A stretch of DNA of 64,000 bases from Cyclospora cayetanensis (taxonomy: Eukaryota > Apicomplexa > Conoidasida > Eucoccidiorida > Eimeriidae). A program made the position numbers and the translations under genes. The stretch covers positions 1 to 64,000 of the forward strand of contig NW_020312667.1 of assembly GCF_002999335.1 (NCBI RefSeq), in the 5' to 3' direction. The notes beneath the pieces are model-generated. The model saw only the letters and a list, made by a program, of their open reading frames with translations, was not told the origin of the DNA and did no database searches. Positions 21,342-33,300 of the stretch are shown in pieces. Each line of letters begins with the position of its first letter. The stretch's first letter is position 1.

Positions 21342-24300
21342 TTATTGACTTTCGGCCTTTGCCACTTTGTTTCTCTGGTACACGCCTGCTCCCCCCGCTA
21401 CGCTAGACTCACTAATGGTGCCATTCTGATAGTCAATGAGATATCGGGGCTCTAGGGGCAAAACAATGAGCCCCAGGTCAGCAAGGGGTTCCGACTCCCG
21501 TTGCACTTGCCACTCCTCGCAGAAACGCCGTTCCAGCACGTCTGCAGCCATTTGCAGGTTTAAATGTCTAACCTCTGAAGTTGGCACTTGAGGGGCATCA
21601 CTTTCTAGCAAAGATCCTGTTTCTGCTGATCCAGAAGGGCTAGCCGAGCGCTCTTGCTGTTCAGTAATAACTTGCCGAGAGCCCCGGCGGCCAAATCTAG
21701 AAGTGTTCAAACTATCGAAGCTGTATCCACCTTCCGTATGCCCCCGCGCATACTGCTGTGCATGTTGTGGTGTAACAGTCTGGGGCCCCACACAATGATG
21801 ACTGGCCCTTTCGGAGCCAGTCACGCGCTGCCTTTGTCGCGGCTTCTCACCGTGATGCTCACTCTCCTGCTGCCAGAGCTCTGCCACCACCAATCTCACT
21901 GCCTCTCGAGGTGAAACAACCTTCCAGAAACTGCTGGTAGCCACAATCAGAAAAGAAAGTCCAAAGGTATTCTCTGCAGAAAACACCCACGCCAGTCCTG
22001 CCCTACCTGTGTGCGCTATTGCGTGTTTCACCTGTACGTGTAATTCTGTTGTCTGTTGCAAGGGAAACAAAAGCTAATGGAGTAGAGAGGCCCACCTAAT
22101 GTAACAGTAGCTATATCCGGAGTAGTGGCTATCCCGAACTGTTGACCACCGCAGAGCCCTAAGGCTCTGGTAACTGATAATGGAGGAGTTAGTAGACAAG
22201 GACAGAAGAACGATGGGCCCTCTTCTACAGGCTTTTCGCTTGAATTGTCACAGGCAGATCCATTTAAAGTAAGATATTGAGAGGACTGAGCTGCAGAGGA
22301 AGTCTCTAATGCGACCTCATTACAACTGGTGGCGCTGCTGGCTGGGAATGCAGTCATGAAAACTCCTGAGGTAGAGCGCAACCACGTGCACAGATCAGCA
22401 ATAGCAACAGTCCAGGGCCCGTGTGAGGCTGGCACATATTACTCAATTTAGTACAAAAACAGGTCCAACGCATAAAGTACTTGCGAATATTCTACAGCGG
22501 TGAGCTGTCCACAGTATTCATGGCCGGGAGCAGAAGGCAGGGAAATGTTGGCGATACAGCGCATTCTTTTCAGCCCCCAAGCACGCGTTGTACGTTTCTG
22601 ACCACCGACTATTTAAAAAGGCACACTGAATAGACTGACCTGCTCCTTGAAGGCGCCTGCACTCATCGCGATCCAGGATTGAGTGCTCGCGGGTGAGCAC
22701 GATGCAGTCATAGGAGTGACTGAGAATACCGCTGCTGGAATTTGGCCCTCGAAAATTCGGTGAGGGCTGTTGGTGTTTGAAAAACGGCCTACTTGCAGCC
22801 ACTGCAGGTGCAGTGAAGTGGGTAAAATCGTGCTTGCCCGCATGCTCTGACACCATTCGCTCTGCAGTCAGCCGCTCCTGAACAGGGTGTGCTAAAATTG
22901 CTTTAACATCTCCTGTATGACAAACGAGCAACAACTGTTGTTCAGCGTCCCACAGAAACTGACATGCCACAGCGCCGCTCCTCGTGCTATCAAATCCGCA
23001 TGATCTGCCTCGTGCCTGGAATTTGTGGCCAGCATCCCTCATGGCCTTCTTGCCTCCTCGCTTCGACAGGTTGAGATGTTTTTGTCTCATGAGCCACTTC
23101 TGCGTTTGCAGATCAGTGCGGGCTTCAAGAGCACTCTCAAGTAATTCACGCGCTTCGTAATTCTCCTGCTGTGGTTCGAATCGGATCAAAGGACTGCCAT
23201 CGTTGGCTCCGACATGGGCTTGCTGTAGCTGAAGCTCCGTAGAAACGGCTGCACACAGTGCGTCATGGAATACAAGAAGGCAAATGAGTCAAGCGCACTG
23301 AAATTTTCGTTGGTGCACCCTTGAATGCCTCCACTAGAAGCTTGGAACCTTGGCGAAACGCTACACTGTTCATTGTCGAGTATTCAGCTTTTAGACGCGC
23401 AGCACGCAAAAGCACCCAAATTACCATGAAAAGAGTCAAGCATGTATTGCTCTGCCGTCTCTGCATCCAGGCGCTTCACGTTCAATGGAGTGCGGCTCGT
23501 TGCACAACGACCAAGCAGTTCCTGAGCGCATTCAACATGGGGCCTCCAAATTGGATAGCATCTTGGGCAAAGCACAACAGATATGAGGGGGGTGGAATAA
23601 ATTCTAAGGGTTTTTTCTGTGCGCATACCTTCAGTAATTCTCCTGCTACAAAGTTTGCTGCCGCTGGGGCTTCAAAGCCAATGCCCTGAGCCACAACTCC
23701 CAGCCACATGTTTCCGGAGCGACAAACGCCGATCTGCTGGGTGCCGTTAAGAGAACTGGGAAGCAGCACCATTCTTTGCTGTTGTTGCAGTAGCTGCATC
23801 AACAGCACATATTCGAGGTGCTTTTGCTGTTTCGGTTTCCCCGGCAGTTGCTGCGCAGACTTGATTCCAGACTCCACCGCCGACCTAAGAACTGAGCACC
23901 AGTGAGATTTTCGACCTAACGAGTCACCCGTAAGCGAAGCAGTGCCAAGCAAACGCTTCATGTTGTTTACACACATGCTGGACGGTCGTGAAATCATAGG
24001 CCTGCGTCTGAAACTAGGGCTCCCTTCGCAGCCTCCTGTTGCTCCCAAGACGCAAAAAGACTTGAACGTTCCTCCTGACGCAGGATTGAGGCCTGTGTCT
24101 GATGAATTAGCGGAGCGCAAAGACGCATGGTCGTCGACTTCGTGGGGAGAGACCACCCGAAGTGCCCGTGAAGTTGCGTTGGAACCTTTTGCCACAATCG
24201 CTGTGCGCGCGTTAATCGTGTTCACTCTGCTGCTGCTGGCATTGTGTTGATGCAGTTCCTGCGTAGGCTGTTGTTCCTCGAAAGCAGGTGGAGCCATGCT

Positions 24301-25293
24301 TTGGCTGCCTGTTTTTCCAATTCGCCATTTAGACGAACACAAGGAATCTAGAGATGCTTTGGGGTCCCAAGCCAATAGGCCTTTTTTGAATCCGCCAAAT
24401 AGCTCGCTTGTATCCCTCTGGCGATCTTGCTCTTCAGCGTGCCACAAGCATTCCAAAGCTGGGAATGCATGCGTTCTTGCCCGTTCAAAACCCCAGGAAA
24501 CTGCAGCACAGAAGCGCGAAAATTGTCGGTGCACTCCCCCGCTTACAGACGACGGTTCATCGTCCATGACATACTGAGCGCTGTGTCTTTGTGGATTCCG
24601 ATTGTCGTCTCCCAGCCGTGCAGGAATACTCGGCGTGGCTGGAGAAAAGTCGTCGCTCAGACAATCAAAACTAGATTCTCCAGGTTCAATATCTGTAACG
24701 CCTCCTAATGCCGTGGAAGTACAAGTCGTGATCGGATCAACAAGGCCGAGTGCACTGCAGGAAGGGGAACCTTTCTGCAAGTCTCTGCTAATGGACACCA
24801 CCAAGTTCCCTCTCGGCAGAAAGCTTGGACTCAGTGCGTTTTCTATATTGCCTGCGGGGGATTCAAAATCTCCAGGCTGCAGTACGTTGCTGCTCCTTGA
24901 AGCAGAAGTGTTCCCTGGCACGTGCTCTTCAGGGGTTAGCTTCCTCCTACCAAACACAGCATCCTCTGCTGATTCACGCGGAGTCCAACTATCAGATCCT
25001 GAGCCTCTCACAGGAGAATACGCAGTTGATGCCTTTGGTGCTTGTTCAACGATGACGACGGATCCCTTTGTTGGTTGAGAACATTCACCTACTGTAGAGC
25101 AGGATTTTGATACGGGGTCGAGGTTATTTTCATTTTTCGCAGGGCACGGTTGTTGAAGACGCCTAAGGAGATACGCAAGCTCATCTATCTGCTCGCAGTC
25201 AGTCCGTTGGTAGTATTGCCGCTGCCGTAGTGTATCGTGCAGCTGGCGGCGAGTGCAGCACTGGGAGAGTGTTTGCCAAGCGGCACCCAGCAT
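21342..25293 (-). CDS. PP2C-fold protein, probable pseudophosphatase
   Basis: Five exons join in phase: 23629-25293, 23425-23521, 22640-23248, 22096-22428 and 21342-22045, about 1135 residues. The first ATG in frame is at 25293. Residues 1-520 are Ser-rich with no domain seen. The C-terminal third follows the PPM/PP2C order: MWLGVVAQGIG where active enzymes have the FGVFDGHGG motif; CHTGDVKAILAH (GDSRAV motif); LTREHSILDRDECRR (LTxDH motif); PLSVTRALGLCGG (VSRALGD motif); FGIATTPDI (EPD region); and LIVATSSFWKVVSPREA where active enzymes have LASDGLWDVL. The fold signature is kept while the metal-binding Asp of DGHG and the DG of the later motif are gone, as in TAB1-like pseudophosphatases. 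A scaffolding or regulatory role is inferred. A tail of about 185 residues follows. An upstream coding exon is possible. Confidence 0.8.
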
Positions 25294-27369
25294 TTCTACC
25301 CTCCACAGGATGGAGGGACTCAAAGTGATGTTGCTAGATATAGCGCTGTACACGCTTCCATAAATTGGAATTCAGGCTTGCTGTATTATTGAGAAAGCCT
25401 GCGTTATGGATCCAGCGCAACACCCATGCCTTTTGCAATATGTGAAGGCAGATGACGGATACTCAACCGACTACCACCATCTGCTCCGCTGACCGCTGGT
25501 CACTGTACACGCAACCCGCATGAGATTCATGGAGTTATTTATTCTGAATACAGCACATCGAAACTATGTTGACAAACGTATACTAAGAAGTCTACGAAAC
25601 ACTGTGAAAGCTTCGATGATGCAGCCCGCAGTTAGGCACGCCGCCGCAAGTCTCTCACGGACTGAGCCACTTGTCAAGACGAATGTCAGCACTTTTGCTT
25701 AAAACCAAGAGATGCATCCATGCTAATTGAACTAAAAATAGAATTTAATTTTCCATGTAATTGTTTTTAAGGAATTAAGCCGTCGGATTCATAGATATGA
25801 CACAGAGTGAGCGCATGCACGGCCATGCCACATCCTTCAAGTGTCGCATCCACTCCCTGCTAAAAGCAGCAAATCCCATCGCGCGCAACAACGCAACCTA
25901 CGTGGACACGTCCTCATGACTCACGTTTCACTGTTTCCTAAGGATTATTCAAGGAACAGCATCAGCCTGTCATTCAGAAAGGGCAGGCCTACTGTCTCTG
26001 GCCTCGCACCAGTGGGCGGGCACCTTGTGACCACTCTCTCTATTGCGTGCTTGCGGTATCAAAAGCGCGGCACCCACCGCCACCGATCGATGAATTCTTC
26101 TTAAATTCTCTAATTAGGAGCTAAACACAACTAAAATATCTGTTGATCCGGGAAAATACGAACTCCAAACACACTCCCTGCTTTGCGCCCGATGGCTGGC
26201 GGTCGAACGAAGCCCTCAACATGACCGAGAAAGCACCTCAACTGATACCCTTTTTAGTCTTTAACTTTGCGCTAATTAGCATGAATGCATATAGCTTTGC
26301 GTGATTTGGGTGCTGAGTAGCGTATTTGCAGCTCAGCGTGCACGGCTCTCTACGAAGTACCCTGTTCTGGCAAGACGTACATTTACTGCCGAACCTTTTA
26401 ACACTAAGAAAATAAAATGTTCTTCCAGTAAAGCTGAGTATCAGCAACCCTGTGTACTAGCATGTCTCGCTGAAGGGTGGTTTGTTTCAAACGTCGCCAC
26501 GTACTTCTAGGGCAGGCAAAGGATTTACAGTACGGACTGCAAGTGCCGATTTTCCGTTCCTGCCACTAGCAAAAGAGCGTGCAAAATCGGTTCAAAAGGC
26601 CTTCGGGCATGTTTTCCTTTCGGGAACTTCTTGAGGCATCACTTTCTGTCTTTCTTCATCGAAGGTTTTTGGGTTTCTTGTTTCACCGCGGTCCTCTGAG
26701 GCTCCAAGCGGTTGATCCAAGGGAGCCCGTAGATCCGTACGCCTCTCGCCAACTCATTTGTATCAAACCTTTTATTTGCAAACCTGTATCCAGGACCCCA
26801 CGTAGAGGTGGAACTAGGGTGCGCGGTTGGATCCATCTTGGTGGATGAATTGGGCTTCCTAGTGGTATGCACTCGGCCGCTCTCCTCATGCGAACTCCAG
26901 AGAGATTCTCTGAGCAGATCAAGAAGCTTATAAGATAAATCAGGCAGTTCAATACTCCGCTTGAGCATCGTACTGCTATTTATGGCGAGCGGAAAGCCAA
27001 CTTGTAACCCAAGTGGCTATTAAGCATGTCAGGTGGTAATGAGGCGTTGGCGCTAGTATTTGCCGTTGTTATGACTGAACACATGCACGTTGTTTTGACC
27101 TACAGAGCAGCACACACTGTTGTCTGACTACCCGCCACCTCAGTCAAAAAACGTTTGGCCAGATCCGCCTTTTGCTGGTCGCTGAGGGCCTCGTCAGCGA
27201 CCACAATCGTTCCCACCCCTGTTCACATTCCCAAACACTCAGCATTCCAGGGTTGAGAGCTTCACCTGAGTTCGTGTGTCTACGATAAGAGCTGTCTGCA
27301 TCTGGAAGGCAAAAGGGGTGCATCAGGTCTTCATTTCGGACAGTTCTCCGCATGCCACAAACCAATTAG
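25294..27369. other. Intergenic region
   Basis: No supported gene. Short frames are open near 25841-26104 (+) and 26639-26968 (-), but neither has recognisable features or splice context. AT-rich blocks occur near 25720-25780. The region holds the promoter of the PP2C-fold gene and the 3' end of the CFAP46-like gene. Confidence 0.5.
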
Positions 27370-30300
27370 TTACTGAGCCTTGTTAAACAGGGAAATCTTC
27401 TCACCCCTAAAACTTAGCAGAAGTAACGTTTCGACTTCTTTGGAGATAGGCGCTGCTTTTTGCTTATGATAGACACCATGTGGAGAGGCTGAAACAGAGC
27501 TGCCAGCAGACTCTACTCCTCTCAAGGAAAGCAAACCAAGAAGAGACAGGTGTGTCAGGTCCATTCCGGCAAGAGCCCTATTAAGGTCTTCGTACCTTAG
27601 AACCAACTTGTCCAAAGATAATGCCCACGCAGCTTGCGGGTTCTTCGAACACAGCAATTCTGGAATGATGTTACTGCGAGGCGGCGTTTCAGGGCTCCCA
27701 TCCGTGGAACCAGACTTCGGGAAACCCGCAAGCTCCGCAGCAACGGTAGAACGCCAGTCATGCATGTATCGGTCTTGTTGCGTTGCTTGAGGCGATACTG
27801 TTTTCTTTCGTGTACATGATTTTGAGGCCTCAAGGCCTGTAGCTGCCCCGCAGCCAGCCTCAGCAGCCAGTGGGGGCTGCTGAACTTTTCCTTCTTGAGT
27901 GTGATATCCACCAGTAACCACACTGTGCAGGGGTGAATAATGGACAGCTTCTGGCAGCAGGACTAGCTTGTCTCTGGCAAAACCAGTGTGCATCTTGACA
28001 ACCGTCCTTTTCAGCTGGGCAGCTACAGAAGAAGACGAGTCATGAGTTTTCATGCGGAGCGCAAACATGTGCAAGCTGAAATCTCTGAATATACGACAGC
28101 CGAAAACCCTCTTGAGTGCAGGCAAGCATTCAAAGGCGAAATGTGACAGATGCATATCGGGGAGCAGCAACAGGTGGCTTCGTAACTCGCTACATGGCCC
28201 TGATTGCCCTTGAGCAAGCATGTCCTCAAGGGACCACTGCAACAGCTGCGTTTCCATTGCTTCAAACAATTCGTTGAGCAGCGCATGAACTCGGGCGTTG
28301 TGCGAATATGGAGCTCCCACTGCTTGTGTTGACTTGCTCTCTCTGCAAAGAGGGGAAAGGCACTGCCCCGCTTCGCCGGCATCGAGCAAGATGCATTCTG
28401 GAAGGGCACGCCGTTCCACGAAGAACCTCCATGCAGACGCAGAGCCGTCTGCATGGACAGGTGGGTTGGCTGCAGCTAGGAAAATAAATCCACGGGCACA
28501 ATAGAGAGCCACAACGCAGCAATTGGTGGGTAACCACGTATTAAGGATCGCCAAAGGAGACGGGGCAGCAATGTTGGTCATTCGCCCGAAGGAACTTTGG
28601 GATTCAAGCAGCCTGAAGCCAGCACAGCAACAAAACTGAGAGGCTCTACCTCGAGAGGGAACACAAAGGGCAACAACGCTTTGTAGCCGCTATGACAAAA
28701 GTGACAGGTTTATTGTAAATTAGTTCACAAGCAAATTTTCAGCCTAGCAATAGCTCGACTGCGACTAAAGTTGTTCACTCGTAGTGTGTGCCTCACGCTT
28801 TCATCGGTTGAAATTGGGGTAAGGCATTTGCATGTTTGTAAGAATCAGCAAGGATCCGAAGCTCTTGTGCCGCAACACTTTCAGTCAGCTGTGGATTCAT
28901 GTGTTGAAGATGCAAGAGCTTTCCGATCTGCGCAACTCGCGCTGCCTGCAGAGTAGCGATGGTAGCAAAAGTTCGATCCAGCTGCTCGCCATTCCTGTTG
29001 CCCGAAACGTGAAGAATAAGCTCTTCGCCAAGAAGTGTTGCTTCAGTGAGATGCCCACCAGCAACAGAAGCTGCAAATGCTTCTTCTAGCTCGGGGGAAC
29101 AAAGTGAGTGGCGGATGCCTTGTCGCGAATCTAGTGCTGTTACGGAGGCTAGATAATTTGAAGCCCTTGATTGTCCCTTTGCATTTTTTTCTACCTAGCG
29201 AGAAGCAGATGGTTGCAAACAGGGATATAACAGAGCGCGTGAAAAATCGCTGCCGTGATCATTTCTCAGACGCACATGCGTAAGGCCCAAGCGTTCTAAT
29301 TAGGCTGACGTGAATATTAAGTTCCTGCTCCTCTAGTCTTTAGTGTCGCTCCTCACGAAAGCCACAGCACTTCGTATGTCTTCAACCTGCATTTCGCGAT
29401 GTTCCCCTTGCTCGGTTCCGTCTGGTTTCCACGGGCATAGCTGCGCAGTCATGGGAAAATTGTGCTGTCTGAATCTCCCTTAGCATTCGCTGACCCCGCT
29501 GATAACTAAGTGCGACGGCGCATAACGAGCCACGATTGAGGTAGTGTATCCTCACCTCATTCAAGTTCTTCCCTTGGTCAAGCATTCTTTTGCGTCCTTG
29601 TAGGGAGAGGTGGTTGTGCTTTGCCATTGCATATTGGCATAGCCACTGCAGGTCGAGTAAGGGCATGCTGCACACATCGCCGAATCTGCTCGGCTTGTCA
29701 AGCAGGCAACGACTCAAGCCTACCGTGCCGAGAGCTTCCAGTTCCTGGATCACATCAGTAAGTCGCCCTTCCTCAGACTTCCAGTAGGCTGGCGAGAAAG
29801 TTTCTTCGCACTGGCTGTCGTAAAGCCACTGCTGCAATTCGCGCGGCCTGCCCCCTGCTGAAGTGCTTGCAAGTATGAGCACACCACTATCGGCGATTGG
29901 TTCTGCCTCATTTGGAATTGGAGTTTGGAGACTTGAGCATTCAAGTGCTTCATGCAGGTCTGCTCGCGACAACTCCAGCGTCGCCAGCTGAAGTTGGTGG
30001 CGTAGGCACACCAAGTGGGCACGTGCCACAGCAATCATATCAGCCCATACTAAGGCAGACTGCTGAACGCCACTGAAGTCGCTGTGGGCAGCGATAAATT
30101 GTAGAGCAATCTTTGACTCCAGATGAGCTCTCTGTAGACGCATGGAATACAATTCCAGCAAGGAAGCTCCAAGTCGTAGCGCACGCTGGATTGTACAGTG
30201 TGTCCTTATGAGCATTCCGCCTGTATCGATGATTCCTATTCAGTGTGTAGCCTCAACGCATTAAACCGAGTTCACGCGCTTACTACAAGAAGTTGATGGA

Positions 30301-33300
30301 GTGCTTCGATGCACTTCTGTAAGTCCGTCGGCGTTACAAGTGGAGGAATCTGGGGCATTGGAGCTGGTGCAAGGGCAATGTTGCGTCGTTTCCAGCTCTT
30401 CGCATGAAAGTTTTCTCTATATGACCACATAAATCGCATCGCAGCTCCTAGAAACCGAGTACCTCGCAGGCAGCCCGCTGCACAAGCCCGTAATGGCTTC
30501 AAGGGCAATGCGGGGTCTTCGGTTGGATCTAATACTCTATTTAATAGATCCACAGCCTCCAGAAACACGGGTAACCAGTTAAACGGCAAGGCGCCTCCTT
30601 CAGTAGTCCAACCAAGACAATGCAGTGAAAATATATGCTCTACTTGTAGCTCCGTAAGACGGTGCTTGCAGACTCGTATAGGCAAAAGATACTGAGGGGC
30701 CCCCTTAGGTGAGCTGCGTCTCCCACAGGGTAACTCGTGAGACCGAATAACTGGCGGCGTAGCACTGCTGGCACATTTAGCTTTGGTAGTATCAGGCTGG
30801 GAGGAATGCGGCGATTCTGGTTGTGAGCCGGCTTCGAGGTCTAGGCATAGATTTTTCGTGTCCAAACCAGTGCTTGTGGAGGAGGCAGTTGCCAGCTCGC
30901 GAAGGGCTGTTTCGATCTGCCGGACTATAAACAGAGCTTTTGACAAGCTGCCTTTGGCAACATGGAACATCTACAGGCAAAAATCGCATTCTTATTTAGC
31001 ACTATGTGCGAAGCTTATGCACATTCCGCTTCCGCAGAAGTAAAGGTCAAATCAATGTGTTGCCCACCTTCACTATAGAACGCATTGAAATTAAAGGAAC
31101 CCAATAACTTGCGTTGCGCCTCCTTGTGCGTCAGTGTTCGTGGGTTCGATTGAATGCATTAAAAAGGATGCAACCTACCCAAAGTGTTTCGGCAATATTG
31201 AGCGCTAGCGGCACTTCAAGCTCGGACTCGTTCGCGTCACTAACAATCGTGTCTAACAACGGCAGCGGGCCGTTCACGTCCCCCTGGCGAAGCCGTGATC
31301 GCGCCAGTAGCGAAACGTTGCGAGCGAAGAGGCTATCGCTGCTCTGTCTCAAGACTCGGGCAGACCTTGGTATGTACAGAGAGGCAGTGCGGCCCAATAA
31401 GGAACTCAGGCCTACCTCCCCAATGAGCAGACATTGTTCCCCAAGGGTGACCAGAAGCTCACCAAGGGAAATAAGACTGCACGTGCAGTCTACAGTAACC
31501 ACAGAGAAGCAGCGTTCCTGCCGTTCATGCATGCTTGATATCCCCATATTGCCTTCTCTTGCTGAAGCGAGCTTTGCTATCCATGTGCGGATGGCCAGCG
31601 GCGAAAAGTACGACCGCAATGTTCGGGCCTCACTCAGGCACCCACAAGCGACAGCAGCTCTGAAGAGCTGTATATTCAGTGACGCCTCGAGGAGGCACAA
31701 TGCTGGATGCACGGTTTCAATATCATTGGCTGCACTACTGCCACCAGCCGATCCTAAGGACAGTTTTAAGAATGCTTCAGTGACTCGAGCGCGTAATTGC
31801 GTGAGCCGCAGAGCACAGCCCTCCATCCCGAGCTCAAAAAGCAAGGCCTCCAGCTCTGCTAATGAGCGGAAGGCTAGGACGAGGATATTGGAACAGAGAG
31901 ACACTTTTCGAGTTTCTCCACTGTCAGAGTGCATGCAGGATGCCAAGAGATTGCTCATACATGCCTCACCAGGAGGCGCAGTGGGTAGCTGGTTTGGCGT
32001 ACTACATTCTGCAGGAGTCACTGACTTAGCTGTGGAATCAACTCGCTTAAGGCAAATTGGGTTGCATAGGCTGGCAGCAGCCACTCCGGCATTCATGTTT
32101 TGGGAGTCTTGCTGCATATACACAAACTCACATATTCATTGGGGTGTGGCCATCATACCATGGGGCAAGTAGGGCTGATCGTTTGCTGATCAAGGCCCTA
32201 AAGTCCCTTATGCAGCCCATCCAATGTAGCACATAGCAGCCCGATGATACGGGCACTATATATGCATTTATGTAAAAAGCTCCTCTCTTTGCATGCGACC
32301 AGGCTGGCACTTGCCTCTTTGAGCATAGTACCACGTTCAGCACCGCCATCTCCTTCTTGTTGTACGAGGTCTTCGGACTGGCTATCCGCGTTTCGCGTCT
32401 GCTGCGAAAATTGCGTCAGCATTTGGGAGGATACGTCCAAGATTTGGCGCAGTGCCTCTGCTGTAGTTGGGGCATCAGAACAAGAAAGGAGTCTAACAGT
32501 TTGTGTATGCAAGAGCAACAAGTGATCCAGCCGTATCGACACCCCTTCAAGACGTAATACGCCGGCTGCGGACTCTTCCCACGCCTTTTGAACTTCACTA
32601 TCTGCATCCCGGCTGGGTGATAGAAGCAAGCTCTGCTCGTAAAACAAGCGTATCAAGCAAATGTGTCCAAAGGATGCATTTTGTATCCAGCCAGGGCTTA
32701 AGAATAACTAGGCGGTTGGCTACAGACCGTTTCGTGTGGGTCTTTTCCTTACGTGTCTGCTGTTAGCACAGAGTTCTATTAGTTTTGCTGCAGCCGAAAC
32801 GTGTGAGCTCGCTAGGTATTGAGGGGGCCGCATGCTGAAGAACCATTTTGCAAGTTCTAGGTGAACTAAAACCGCCTGGGGGTCCTTGTTTGCTTGGAGC
32901 AGCTTCAGGGCACCGTCGTACGCCTCCAGTGCAATGGATTGCATGGTGCATTTTTTGCGTGCAAGCCGAGCAAACCAAAGAAGCAAGTCGGCTTCTCTGG
33001 AAGCTTCGCCCTTGATAAGGGCGCGTACCGCGGAAAGCAGATGGGGTGGTTCTGTACGGGTAAGCGAGAAAATCTGCAGCTTCACTATTGCCTCATGCAG
33101 AGCCTTGGGAAGCAGCAGCATTGCCGCCTTTGCTGTGCGCAGTAGCTCGTCCCATCGTTTGCTCGCACAAAGGATCCAAAGCAGCCCCATGTACATGCGA
33201 CTCAGCAAAGGCATCGAGGCTGGTCGGCAGCTGGCAGGAATCATGTCGAGGACGTCTTTTAGAGCCGAGCATGTCTCCTCCCTGTCGATTTCACCGTGTA

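Noticed and set aside
26639..26968. Minus-strand frame of 109 residues considered as a retroelement pol relic
   Set aside because: No diagnostic reverse transcriptase, protease or integrase motif is visible; left unassigned.
27144..27365. Short minus-strand frame just downstream of the CFAP46-like stop codon
   Set aside because: Different frame, no recognisable features, most likely 3' UTR.
31100..31170. TTCGTGGGTTCGATT-like sequence considered as the T-arm of a tRNA
   Set aside because: No acceptor stem or D-arm could be folded around it, and it lies in an intron of the CFAP46-like gene.
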